From: CAWIJJ01 sp963836405
GTDB taxonomy: Bacteria > Acidobacteriota > Terriglobia > Bryobacterales > Bryobacteraceae
Assembly: GCA_963836405.1 (NCBI GenBank)
Contig: CAWIJL010000014.1
Coordinates: 1 to 64,000 of the forward strand
Length of the DNA stretch: 64,000 nt
Reading direction: 5' to 3'
Both the position numbers and the translations under genes were made by a program. Each line of letters starts with the position of its first letter. Positions within the stretch are counted from its first letter, which is position 1. Shown one piece after another: positions 1 through 8,671 of the stretch. The notes under the pieces are model-generated. The model saw nothing but the letters and a program-made list of their open reading frames with translations, had not been told where the DNA came from and did not search any database.

Positions 1-80
1 TGCTTGGCAAGAGTGACCCATTAGGGCTTGATTGAAGTGACCCAGGCCGGGAACAGGACTGGGAACAGAGATATACGGGG

Positions 81-188
81 CATCATCCACGCCGAAGGCG
101 TGTTCGTCGGTTAGGCTGGAAGGACGAGCAGTATCATCCACGCCGCAGGCGTGCGGGGTGGTTTTCCATCATCCGCGCCGGAGGCGCG
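81..188. repeat. three hairpin repeats near the outer element end (left copy)
   Basis: Three imperfect copies of a 21-22 bp unit of the form ATCATCCRCGCCGNAGGCGYG lie at 81-102, 133-153 and 167-188. Each can fold as a short GC hairpin (cgcc/ggcg). They sit between the stop of the 110-aa gene and the element end. The same array is at 12004-12111 in the right copy. They could be transposase-binding sites or a transcription stop; neither is shown. Confidence 0.6.
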
Positions 189-189
189 T

Positions 190-522
190 TCACCGTGGTG
201 GCGCGGTGCGTGCGAGCTTGTACCGGAGATATTCAAAGTACTCCGGGCTGACGTGCGACGCCAGCACTTCCTCGATGACAGGCAAGAAATAGGCCAGCGA
301 GCGAATCGTGCCCAGAGGCGGTGCTTCGGATGGCCGAATCAGGCGACGCGTAGCGGCCAGCACCAATGCATTTTCGATGACCTTCAGCGAAAGGCCGCGT
401 TGATACAGTTGTATCGCCAGCAGACGGTCGGCACGGCGGACCATTCCCATCGTGCCCGGCGTCTTGCGGTACGCCTCCAGCACCTGACGAACATATTCTT
501 CCTGGCCGTCCATGCTGGACAT
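190..522 (-). CDS. 110-aa protein of the IS21-like element (left copy)
   Basis: Identical to the copy at 11670-12002, where it is described. It begins two bases after the istB stop codon and is the last gene before the outer hairpin array. Confidence 0.6.
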   Translation of the reverse strand: MSSMDGQEEYVRQVLEAYRKTPGTMGMVRRADRLLAIQLYQRGLSLKVIENALVLAATRRLIRPSEAPPLGTIRSLAYFLPVIEEVLASHVSPEYFEYLRYKLARTAPPR

Positions 523-524
523 CC

Positions 525-1250
525 TTAGCCTTGCGGTTCGCGCAATGGTGGACCGTCGATCACGACGGTGTGGCAGTAATGCCGCAACCGGCTCAGCAAG
601 GCCTCTACCATGGGCCGGTTGCCCAGAAAATTGGGCCACTCGTCGTAGACCAGATTCGTGGTGATGATTGTGGGACGCCGCCGGTAGCGTTCTTCCATCA
701 GCTTGAAAAAGATGTTCGACTGCTCCGGTTTCAGATTCAAATATCCAAATTCGTCGATCAAAAGGACGTCCAGCCGCGCCAGACGATTCAGCAACTGCCG
801 CGTCGAACGATCCGCCAGCGACGCATACATTTCATCGAACAGGTCCTGGGCCTTGATAAATTGACACCGGTAGCCGTTCTCCAACGCCTTCATCAGCAGG
901 CCGGAAGCTAATCCGGTTTTGCCAACGGCTGTCTTGCCGACGAATACGATATTTTCCGCCTTAGCGATGAACTCCAGCTCCGCAAACCCGCGGATCTGTT
1001 TGCGGTTGACGCCCGGCTGGCGCGCGAAGGGGAACGTCTCCAGCGTCCAGCGCTCGGGCAGCTTGGCGCGCTGGATGCGCCACTCCAGTGCGCCCTCCTG
1101 CCGGGCCTGAAACTGCGCGCGCACCAGACGCGTGACAAAGTCCGAGTAGCTGATGTCGTCCTTGTCGGCGGCGCGCAACTGTTCGTCATAGATCTCCAGG
1201 ATGCGCTTGAGCTTGAGGTTCTTCAGCAGTTGTTCCAGTTCTTCAGTCAT
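525..1250 (-). CDS. istB: IstB-like ATPase, left copy
   Basis: Identical to 10942-11667. The ATG overlaps the end of istA by 8 bases. Walker A (GKTAVGKT) and Walker B (LLIDEFGYL) motifs are intact, so this copy can supply the transposition helper ATPase. Confidence 0.9.
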   Translation of the reverse strand: MTEELEQLLKNLKLKRILEIYDEQLRAADKDDISYSDFVTRLVRAQFQARQEGALEWRIQRAKLPERWTLETFPFARQPGVNRKQIRGFAELEFIAKAENIVFVGKTAVGKTGLASGLLMKALENGYRCQFIKAQDLFDEMYASLADRSTRQLLNRLARLDVLLIDEFGYLNLKPEQSNIFFKLMEERYRRRPTIITTNLVYDEWPNFLGNRPMVEALLSRLRHYCHTVVIDGPPLREPQG

Positions 1251-2643
1251 CGTCCGGCCCCTCATCGAGCAGAAAGTATTCGCGCGTTACGCGGCGCAGG
1301 ATCATCCTCTCCAGCCGGTCCAGATCGTAAAGCCCATAACGGGCGGCCTCTTCGACCGCTCCCACCAGCGGTTCGCGCGGATACTCGCGCACAAACCGCA
1401 GCAGTTGCCGCAGGGCAAGCGTGACCACCTTGCGGCTGCGCTGTTTCAACCCCATGACGTAGTCGGCCAGTTCCGGCGCGGCGGTGACGATGGCCAACTC
1501 TTCGGGATGCGGATCGGGACGTGCGTCTCTGTGACCGCGCGGCGGGCGGTGCTCCGCCAGCATCACGCGCTGGTGCTCGGCTTCGGCGATGCGCCGGTGT
1601 GTCACCAGCCGGCGGGCATCGAGCTGAATCTCGATCTTGTCCTTGGTTTCGCGCACCTCTACACGGCGCCCGATCCACTCCACCGGCACGGAATAGCGGT
1701 TGCTGTTCAACGCCACGTAGCCTTCGATATCCACCAGACGCTGCTGCAGCCGGTAGACTTCCGGAATCCACGCCGGCAGCGGCTTCAGATGCAGCCGCTC
1801 CACCGCGAACAGCTCTCGCGGAACCGCGCGGATGTGTTTCTTGTAAGTCGAGTTGACCTTGTCGCACCACTCCCGTGCCCGCTGATTCAGGTCCTCCCAA
1901 CTGGAGAAAGTCCGCCCCGCCAGAAAGTTAGTCTCTATGAACCAGAACGGCCGCTCTACGCGCGCCGAACGATTGGTATTCCCAATCGCGTGCGCTACAA
2001 ACTGAAAGCCGAAGCGCTCGCCAAAGGCGGCCATCTCCGGCACCGGCACCATGTCGCGTCCGCTGCCGCGCAGCACCACCACGTGCGTGTTATCGATCAT
2101 GGTGCGGGCTGCCGCGCCGCCGAAGTAGCGCAGCGCTTCGGTGAGAAACACCTTGCAGTCGAAACGCCGGAAGGTGGGATAGCACTGGAAGAACAGCATC
2201 CGCGAATAGCACAGCACCGCAGACGCGGTCTGCACTCTGCGCTTCTTGCCGCCCAGTTCCAGATCGTGGGGAGACGTGTCGTGCTGAAGCTCCTCGCCAG
2301 GCGAAAAATCATAGCGCCCCGCCGGCACTGGCGGTGCGTAGCCGATTCCGTGCCGCCGGCAGAACGCCGTTACTGCCTGATACGACATCTCCGCGCCTGC
2401 AGCCACCAACTCCTCATGGACTCGCACGAGGTTCCCCTTGCACTTGTCGAAAAGCTCCAGGATCTGTTGCCGGTAGGGTTCGGCCTTTTCGGTTCGGTGT
2501 AACTCCGGCAGGGCGGTCGAGTTGGAGCGCAGGACTTTGCGCACCGCCACGCGCGAGATCCCCATCACCCGCGCGATCTCCCGTTTGCTCACGTGCTGCG
2601 CATTCAGTTCCAGAATCGTGGTGCGTTGCGCTTGACTCAACAT
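1243..2643 (-). CDS. istA: IstA-like DDE transposase, left copy
   Basis: Identical to 9549-10949. It is full length at 466 aa, with the N-terminal helix-turn-helix and the rve catalytic core intact. Both inverted copies could therefore be mobile, separately or together with the centre. Confidence 0.9.
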   Translation of the reverse strand: MLSQAQRTTILELNAQHVSKREIARVMGISRVAVRKVLRSNSTALPELHRTEKAEPYRQQILELFDKCKGNLVRVHEELVAAGAEMSYQAVTAFCRRHGIGYAPPVPAGRYDFSPGEELQHDTSPHDLELGGKKRRVQTASAVLCYSRMLFFQCYPTFRRFDCKVFLTEALRYFGGAAARTMIDNTHVVVLRGSGRDMVPVPEMAAFGERFGFQFVAHAIGNTNRSARVERPFWFIETNFLAGRTFSSWEDLNQRAREWCDKVNSTYKKHIRAVPRELFAVERLHLKPLPAWIPEVYRLQQRLVDIEGYVALNSNRYSVPVEWIGRRVEVRETKDKIEIQLDARRLVTHRRIAEAEHQRVMLAEHRPPRGHRDARPDPHPEELAIVTAAPELADYVMGLKQRSRKVVTLALRQLLRFVREYPREPLVGAVEEAARYGLYDLDRLERMILRRVTREYFLLDEGPDDD

Positions 2644-3520
2644 GCGGTTTCTTCTCCGTCAAAACTTCTTCGTCGATGCGATGGAGTTGCTTTTGAATCC
2701 GATCGATCTGGTGCCGCGCGGCTTTCGATTGCTGGTCATCCAACTCTGCGGCAGCGGCGCCAGCCAGTCGCCGCTGCGCGCGGTTGACGATCGCCACTAC
2801 CATCTCCAGATCGCGTAACAGTTCCGCGCCAGCCCCGGCTGGAGCTTTCTCCTGCGCCTGCCGCTGCGTTTTAAAAAACAGCTCGGGGTCATCCAGAATG
2901 CGTTTGCGGATCGCCGGCGAACCCTTGCGCCACGCAGCATAAAGTTGGCCCGCCTCACGCGTATCGCAGTGATACTGGGCGAAGATCACCGCTATCCGCT
3001 GGCAATCCTCCAGGCTTTGACGGGCCACCGGCACCAGAAATTTCAACGCCACCTGTGCCGGGATCTTGCCCTCGCGCACCTGCTGTTGGATCGCCTCCGG
3101 CAGAACCTCCACCAGAGCCAGCCGCCGGGATACCCAGCTCACGCTACGGTCGAAACGACGCGCTAACTCGTCGAGCCCATAGTCGAAGCGCCGCTCCAAC
3201 TCCGCCAGTAACCAGCCAACCTCCAGCGCCGTCTCGTGTTCGCTCAGTCTCAGCGAGCGGTCCAGCAGCACTGCCGCAGCCTCGCTCATTGGCCATACCA
3301 CTGCGTCCACCGTGTCTCGGCCCAGTTGCCCCAAAGCCGTGATCCGCTTATAGCCGTCGATGATCACGAAACGATCCGTTTGGCCTTCGGCTGCCACCAC
3401 CACGATGGGCGTTTGCTGCCCGCTCTCTGCCAGCGACGCCAATAATCGCCGCTGCCGCCCCGGATGGTGTACTCGCAAGTGCTCCCAACGACGGTCGAGT
3501 TGATGAAACTCCAGTTGCAT
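2414..3520 (-). CDS. ParB-like DNA-binding protein of the element, left copy
   Basis: Identical to 8672-9778. Its 3' part overlaps the istA reading frame by 230 bases, as in the right copy. Confidence 0.75.
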   Translation of the reverse strand: MQLEFHQLDRRWEHLRVHHPGRQRRLLASLAESGQQTPIVVVAAEGQTDRFVIIDGYKRITALGQLGRDTVDAVVWPMSEAAAVLLDRSLRLSEHETALEVGWLLAELERRFDYGLDELARRFDRSVSWVSRRLALVEVLPEAIQQQVREGKIPAQVALKFLVPVARQSLEDCQRIAVIFAQYHCDTREAGQLYAAWRKGSPAIRKRILDDPELFFKTQRQAQEKAPAGAGAELLRDLEMVVAIVNRAQRRLAGAAAAELDDQQSKAARHQIDRIQKQLHRIDEEVLTEKKPHVESSATHHDSGTECAAREQTGDRAGDGDLARGGAQSPALQLDRPAGVTPNRKGRTLPATDPGAFRQVQGEPRASP

Positions 3521-3571
3521 CAGACAGCCTGAATGTACGGCCGGCCCGCCTCCCGATCAATATCTACGCCT

Positions 3572-4061
3572 TTAAACCCGCGCCTGCTTCCAGCGGCGCT
3601 CCCTTTGGCGGACGCGCTCCACGGCCTGACGGCAAGCGTGCGAGCAATAATGCTGCAAGGGACTTCGCCGCTGGCGTGCGAACCCCTCGTAGCAGCCCGG
3701 CCGGTCGCAGGAATGATCGAAAAAAATGTTCCGGAGTGATTACCCTCGCGGCCCTGTTATCCGCCCCTTGCGCCGTTGGTTTGCGGTTCTTGACGCGCTG
3801 CCGATAACGCCGGCTTTGATCGGTCCGCTTCTCTTTGCCGGCCTTCGTCGCCCGATATCTCTGCTGCGCCTTCCATCTGGACCATTTCCGCGCCGCCTTC
3901 TGGCATTCCGCGCTGCAGTAGCGCTGGTTCGCCTGGCGTGGATGGAAGCGCTGCTCGCATCCTTTCAACAAACACAGGCGTGCCCGCGGGCGGCGTGCCG
4001 ATCGCTTCGGCCGACCCTCTTGATTTTCGGGATGGCCTGTTAGATTCTCGGAAGGGCCCAT
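3572..4061 (-). pseudogene. two-zinc-finger protein with frameshift, left copy
   Basis: Identical to 8131-8620, including the seven-base homopolymer (A7 on the plus strand, T7 in the coding sense) where the frame is lost. Both copies carry the same change, so it either predates the duplication or belongs to the gene (programmed slippage). Confidence 0.6.
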
Positions 4062-4227
4062 GGGAGGTGATGACTCCCAGAAGCTCCAGCCCTGGAGGGG
4101 AATCCACTCCTCTCCGGGGCGCAAACCTCCGGCTCAGTTACGAATCAACACTCTAACCCAAAAGGGTCATCTGGCTAATTTGGAGTCTCCGACTTTCCGC
4201 CTGTTCGGAACGTCAGAACTGAAGACC

Positions 4228-4692
4228 ATGCAGGTACTCGTCACGGATGGTGATCTTCTCGATCAACCCGTAGAAGTAATTGTCAACGCCTGGAACAGAA
4301 ACATCATCCCTTGGTGGCTGTTGTTGCCGCAGGGCGTCTCGGGCGCGATTAAACGCCGCGGGGGAATCAAGCCGTTTCGTGAGGTCGCTCGCCATGGCCC
4401 GATTCCACTGGGAGGTGCGGTCCTGACGTCATCTGGTCGTCTTCCTTTTCGAGGCATTATTCACGTCTCGGGTATTAACATGCTGTGGCGCTCGTCTGAG
4501 TACTCGGTGCGTCACTCCGTTCGGAACGCAATGAAACTGGTCTCCCAACAGAACTTCTCCTCGGTAGCGTTTCCACTCATCGGAGCCGGCTCCGGCGGCG
4601 GTGCCCCTGAGCAAATTCAAGGATTCATGCTCGACGAGCTCTCGCGCATCGACTACGAGGGATCGGTCTATATTGTTCGATTTCGTGGCTGA
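4228..4692 (+). CDS. macro-domain protein, left copy
   Basis: Identical to 7500-7964, where it is described. In this copy it points toward the centre of the inverted repeat and ends 60 bases before the point where the two arms stop matching. Confidence 0.7.
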   Translation: MQVLVTDGDLLDQPVEVIVNAWNRNIIPWWLLLPQGVSGAIKRRGGIKPFREVARHGPIPLGGAVLTSSGRLPFRGIIHVSGINMLWRSSEYSVRHSVRNAMKLVSQQNFSSVAFPLIGAGSGGGAPEQIQGFMLDELSRIDYEGSVYIVRFRG

Positions 4693-4752
4693 GGATTCGG
4701 CCTGGGTCAGTTTTGGCGAGCAGAGCCGGGCCACTTTTCCCGAGCGCCGAAG

Positions 4753-5287
4753 CTCAAAGAGAAACTCGCTCTCGGCGGGGGACGGTCTTGAACGCTTCAG
4801 CACTGCTTCGAGTATGCGGCTTTGGAAACACCAATTGGTGATTTGGCTTTCACTTCCTTGTTTGCCCGCCGACCTCTCCCCACGCCGGCGCGCCAGCATT
4901 CCGTTCACTTCTACCCTGCGGTCTCCCCCTCACCCGTTCTCCTTACCAGCGGATTAGGGGTAAACGCCTCTGCACCTCTTGGTCGATGGCGACCGACAGT
5001 TTTGCCTTGAGACCCGCGGGTGTCTCGCAAGTTGCCAACCCCTGCGTACCGCGCTCGCAGGGGATCCACAAGGGGGCGGCAGCCCTCTTGTGGGGGGAGC
5101 CGGCGCAGGATGCGTGCCAGCGCTTTTGGCTGGCCGCGCAGCGTGCTGCCGGCGTGGGGGGAACCCACCCGCCCCGGCTTTCCCCCGGAGGGGGAAACGG
5201 GAAAGGCGGCGTTCCGATTCCTTGCTGCCGCAGGCGATTGCCGGCCCTGCCCACCTGCCCGGAATCGTCGCGCGTCTGCAGGTTGTT
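4753..5287. other. 535-bp stretch without a recognisable gene
   Basis: I see no coding region with recognisable similarity between the inner end of the left IS21-like copy and the IS256-type transposase. The sequence has G/C-run-rich patches (for example around 5085-5205). No second terminal repeat of the IS256 element is visible here, which suggests its 3' end has been lost or rearranged. Confidence 0.5.
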
Positions 5288-6504
5288 TCAGCGGTTCAAA
5301 GCCATCTGAATGCGGTCGCCCCACAGCATCTGGAAATGGTTCAGCGCCTGCTTCCAGCCCTGGATCGTGTCCCATTTCTGGATCACATTCCGTAGCGCCA
5401 GATAGATCAGCTTCAGGGCCGCCTCCTCGCTGGGAAAGGAGCCTCGTGTCTTGATGATTTTACGCAGGCTCATGTGTAGCGATTCCACCGCATTGGTCGT
5501 GTACATCACCTTCCGCACTTCGGCCGGGAACTCGAAGAACGGTATCACCCGCGCCCAGTTCTCTTTCCAGAGTTTGCCGATCGCCTGGTACTTCGTTCCC
5601 CACCTGGCTTGAAACGTATTCAATTCCATCTCGGCTCGTACCGCCGTCGCCGCCCGATAGATCTCCTTGAGGTCCGTCGCCACCATCTTGCGCTCTTTCC
5701 AGTTCACGTAGTTCAAACTGGCCCGCACCAGATGCAATATGCAGAGTTGCACCACCGCCTGCGGGAATACACTTTCGATGGCTTGCGGAAATCCTTTCAG
5801 CCCGTCCACGCAGGCGATCAGGATCTCTTTGACCCCGCGATTCTTCAACTCCGTCAATACTCCCAACCAGAACTTGGCGCCTTCGTTGTTGCTCGTCCAC
5901 AAACCCATGTCCTTCTGCCCATCCAAGCCGATGCCAATGGCTACGTACACCGCCCGGTTCTCCACCCGCCCTTCGTGCCGCATCTTCACATAAAGCGCAT
6001 CCAGGTAGACGATCCCATACACCGGCTCCAGTGGCCGGTTCTGCCAAGCCTTGACTTCTTCAATCACGCCGTCGGTCACTTCCGAGACCAACGTCGGGCT
6101 GACCTCCACTCCGTACATCTCGTGCAAATGCCCCTGGATCTCCCGCGTGGTCATCCCCCGTGCATACATGGACAGGATTTTGTCATCAAACCCGTCAAAT
6201 CGGGTCTGATGTTTCTTGATGATCTGCGGTTCGAAACTCCCGTTGCGGTCCCGCGGCGTTTCGATCACGACCTCCCCAAAATCGCCCTTCAGCGTTTTAG
6301 AGGTCGCGCCGTTGCGTGAGTTCCCGCTCTTATAGCCAGACGGATTATTCCTCTCGTATCCGAGGTGCGTGGTCAATTCGGCGCTCATGGCTCGTTCCAG
6401 CAGCGCCTTGGTGAGCTGCTTCAGAAGTCCATTCTCACCAACACATCCTCAGGCTTTTGATACTCCTTCAGCAGTTCGTCAAGCAGTTCTTTCTTTATTT
6501 CCAT
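5288..6504 (-). pseudogene. IS256/Mutator-type transposase with 5' frameshift
   Basis: DDE transposase of the IS256 (mutator-like) family. The catalytic residues are visible as D in VYLDALYVK, D in IACVDGLKGFP and E in TTNAVESLHMS, and the coding part from an internal ATG at 6388 is 366 aa. Upstream the family's usual start is readable from 6504 (MEIKKELLDELLKEYQKPED) in another frame. One base appears to be missing near 6436: three Cs in place of two on the plus strand would restore GENGLLKQL and join the halves into a protein of about 405 aa. Translation could still begin at 6388, but without the N-terminal part. No matching terminal repeat was found downstream of the stop. The neighbours suggest it inserted into older mobile DNA between the two IS21-like arms. 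Confidence 0.75.
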
Positions 6505-6571
6505 TTTCTCCGTTCCCTAATTGGATCCGGAGAACGTTTACACAGATTGTTTTACACCCTCAGCGGGGTAT

Positions 6572-6913
6572 TCAGGAATGTTTCCGCATCTGGCGCATCA
6601 ACTCGTGCCCGTCCTGAAGTAAAGCTCGGTATTGATTCTGCTCCATCTTCGCCGCCGCGGTGTACCGCCCGTGCTTCGTTACGGCCCGCCGGATGCGCTC
6701 GATCCCATCCGCAGTCTTCGGCCCCGTGCTCAGTCCACCGTGAAGCCGGCACCGTCCGTTTGCCATCGCGGGGCATTGGCAAGACGTTCCGTTCCTGGTC
6801 TTCGCGCCGCATCGCGGTGCCTTCGAGAAATCGCCCGATCGATTGCCGTTCATGAGCCATCCTCGAAGCATATCTTGAGGTGTTTGCTGGGGTGTTCGCT
6901 CAGGTTTCGTCAC
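6572..6913 (-). CDS. HGG-motif small protein (phage/mobile-associated)
   Basis: A 113-aa protein of a small family often seen in phage-like or transferred regions. It is recognised by the run CQCPAMANGRCRLHGGLSTG in the middle and by two preceding cysteines in RCGAKTRNGTSC. The cysteine and histidine pattern suggests metal binding, but the function is unknown. Its start overlaps the end of the gene at 6900-7403 by 14 bases, so the two are probably translated together. It lies between the IS256 remnant and the right IS21-like copy. Confidence 0.6.
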   Translation of the reverse strand: MTKPERTPQQTPQDMLRGWLMNGNRSGDFSKAPRCGAKTRNGTSCQCPAMANGRCRLHGGLSTGPKTADGIERIRRAVTKHGRYTAAAKMEQNQYRALLQDGHELMRQMRKHS

Positions 6914-7403
6914 TTCGCGCCCTCCCTCCTTTGCTCTCGGCCCCGGTTACGGCTCCCACAATGGCCTGGCCGCCTTGATAGACGTGGACGTGCTCCACCG
7001 TGACCTTCTGTTGCCCGGCCTTCCCCTTCAGCTTTGCCATTGCCTGAAGCTGTTCGTTGAAAAGCCGCATCAGGCGCGTGGCCCGGAGCACGTTTGCATC
7101 GATAGCTTGGGTGCTTTGGCCCTCGGTAGTTGCGCGCTGCAGAAACTTGAGGGCGGCTTCGTGCGCGCCCACCATTTGAACGCCTAACATGGCTTCCACG
7201 GCGTTCGCAGGCTTTAGTTCTATGATCATCTCAAAGGCTGTGATCGCCGTCTTGCCACCGGCGGCGCCCGTAAATCCACATCGCTGCATCGCCGCCATCT
7301 GATCCAGTATCCGCCCGGCGTTCTGCTCGCTACGAATTCCGGCCGCTGCGCAAACCACCGCTTCTGTTTTCGTACGCATGTCAAGCGGCTCACGGACTTC
7401 CAT
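6900..7403 (-). CDS. hypothetical partner of the HGG-motif protein
   Basis: A 167-aa, largely helical protein. The C-terminal stretch VTVEHVHVYQGGQAIVGAV is characteristic of a small uncharacterised family commonly encoded beside HGG-motif proteins, which is the arrangement here. No enzymatic motif is visible. The start at 7403 (or the second Met at 7379) lies 36 bases from the right element boundary, so its native promoter may have been displaced by the insertion. Function unknown. Confidence 0.55.
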   Translation of the reverse strand: MEVREPLDMRTKTEAVVCAAAGIRSEQNAGRILDQMAAMQRCGFTGAAGGKTAITAFEMIIELKPANAVEAMLGVQMVGAHEAALKFLQRATTEGQSTQAIDANVLRATRLMRLFNEQLQAMAKLKGKAGQQKVTVEHVHVYQGGQAIVGAVTGAESKGGRARSDET

Positions 7404-7432
7404 TTTGCTATTGTCAACTGCGGTCCCTACTT

Positions 7433-7439
7433 CGCTCGC
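7433..7439. repeat. target-site duplication, left side of right IS21-like copy
   Basis: CGCTCGC directly abuts the inner terminal repeat at 7440. The same 7 bases follow the outer terminal repeat at 12198-12204. If the element is taken to start at 7441, the duplication can be read as 8 bp (CGCTCGCC). Confidence 0.7.
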
Positions 7440-7499
7440 CTTCGGCGCTCGGGAAAAGTGGCCCGGCTCTGCTCGCCAAAACTGACCCAGGCCGAATCC

Positions 7500-7964
7500 T
7501 CAGCCACGAAATCGAACAATATAGACCGATCCCTCGTAGTCGATGCGCGAGAGCTCGTCGAGCATGAATCCTTGAATTTGCTCAGGGGCACCGCCGCCGG
7601 AGCCGGCTCCGATGAGTGGAAACGCTACCGAGGAGAAGTTCTGTTGGGAGACCAGTTTCATTGCGTTCCGAACGGAGTGACGCACCGAGTACTCAGACGA
7701 GCGCCACAGCATGTTAATACCCGAGACGTGAATAATGCCTCGAAAAGGAAGACGACCAGATGACGTCAGGACCGCACCTCCCAGTGGAATCGGGCCATGG
7801 CGAGCGACCTCACGAAACGGCTTGATTCCCCCGCGGCGTTTAATCGCGCCCGAGACGCCCTGCGGCAACAACAGCCACCAAGGGATGATGTTTCTGTTCC
7901 AGGCGTTGACAATTACTTCTACGGGTTGATCGAGAAGATCACCATCCGTGACGAGTACCTGCAT
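7500..7964 (-). CDS. macro-domain protein (ADP-ribose-binding fold)
   Basis: A 154-aa single macro domain. The first ligand loop reads GDLLDQPVEVIVNAWN, and QGVSGAIKRRGG aligns with the family's GGVDGAI loop. The phosphate-binding loop is FPLIGAGSGGGAP. Family members bind ADP-ribose and many remove it from proteins or nucleic acids; which reaction applies here is not visible. The start was chosen at the Met of MQVLVTDGDLLD because the macro fold begins there; the frame stays open further upstream but looks non-coding. It is transcribed away from the other element genes and sits just inside the inner terminal repeat, so it is a passenger gene or an element-encoded modifier. No ADP-ribosyltransferase partner is visible in the window. 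Confidence 0.75.
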   Translation of the reverse strand: MQVLVTDGDLLDQPVEVIVNAWNRNIIPWWLLLPQGVSGAIKRRGGIKPFREVARHGPIPLGGAVLTSSGRLPFRGIIHVSGINMLWRSSEYSVRHSVRNAMKLVSQQNFSSVAFPLIGAGSGGGAPEQIQGFMLDELSRIDYEGSVYIVRFRG

Positions 7965-8130
7965 GGTCTTCAGTTCTGACGTTCCGAACAGGCGGAAAGT
8001 CGGAGACTCCAAATTAGCCAGATGACCCTTTTGGGTTAGAGTGTTGATTCGTAACTGAGCCGGAGGTTTGCGCCCCGGAGAGGAGTGGATTCCCCTCCAG
8101 GGCTGGAGCTTCTGGGAGTCATCACCTCCC

Positions 8131-8620
8131 ATGGGCCCTTCCGAGAATCTAACAGGCCATCCCGAAAATCAAGAGGGTCGGCCGAAGCGATCGGCACGCC
8201 GCCCGCGGGCACGCCTGTGTTTGTTGAAAGGATGCGAGCAGCGCTTCCATCCACGCCAGGCGAACCAGCGCTACTGCAGCGCGGAATGCCAGAAGGCGGC
8301 GCGGAAATGGTCCAGATGGAAGGCGCAGCAGAGATATCGGGCGACGAAGGCCGGCAAAGAGAAGCGGACCGATCAAAGCCGGCGTTATCGGCAGCGCGTC
8401 AAGAACCGCAAACCAACGGCGCAAGGGGCGGATAACAGGGCCGCGAGGGTAATCACTCCGGAACATTTTTTTCGATCATTCCTGCGACCGGCCGGGCTGC
8501 TACGAGGGGTTCGCACGCCAGCGGCGAAGTCCCTTGCAGCATTATTGCTCGCACGCTTGCCGTCAGGCCGTGGAGCGCGTCCGCCAAAGGGAGCGCCGCT
8601 GGAAGCAGGCGCGGGTTTAA
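8131..8620 (+). pseudogene. two-zinc-finger protein split by a frameshift at a T7 tract
   Basis: The first part carries a zinc-finger-like motif (CLLKGCEQRF...QRYCSAECQKA) and a basic helix rich in Arg and Lys. It runs in frame to a run of seven Ts at 8466-8472. Removing one T brings in a second, very similar motif in the other frame (CDRPGCYEGF...QHYCSHACRQAVERV), ending at a TAA at 8618-8620. The original frame instead continues through non-conserved sequence to 8628. Both motifs share the pattern C-x4-C followed by YCS-x2-C, so this was, or still is, one protein with tandem fingers. Translation may start at 8131 or at the in-frame ATG 8068. Its neighbour downstream is the ParB-like gene. 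Function unknown; DNA binding is an inference. Confidence 0.6.
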
Positions 8621-8671
8621 AGGCGTAGATATTGATCGGGAGGCGGGCCGGCCGTACATTCAGGCTGTCTG

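Larger units (their letters stand above)
1..4752 (-). mobile_element. IS21-like element with extra genes, left (inverted) copy
   Basis: Bases 1-4752 are the reverse complement of 7440-12191, matching position for position with coordinate sum 12192. The identity stops exactly at 4752/7440. By comparison with the right copy, whose outer terminal repeat ends at 12197, the last 6 bp of this copy lie outside the window. Gene order on the minus strand is zinc-finger protein, ParB-like, istA, istB, 110-aa protein; the macro-domain gene lies at the inner end on the plus strand. The two copies make the whole 12-kb stretch look like a composite transposon or a double insertion. Confidence 0.9.

Noticed and set aside
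81..188. Hairpin repeats considered as a CRISPR array
   Set aside because: Only three units, unequal spacing (31 and 13 bp), no cas genes; both copies belong to a transposon end.
1201..2502. Long open frame (433 codons) on the plus strand opposite istA
   Set aside because: It is antisense to a clear transposase in both element copies, its protein lacks any recognisable domain, and GC-rich codon bias creates long antisense frames.
4429..4908. Minus-strand open frame opposite the macro gene
   Set aside because: It crosses the element boundary at 4752, so its C-terminal part is shared by both copies and its N-terminal part is not; it is a shadow of the macro-domain gene.
4753..7439. The centre of the inverted repeat as a novel defence cassette
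   Set aside because: It holds only a damaged IS256 transposase and a pair of small phage-like genes; nothing there has an effector or nuclease motif.
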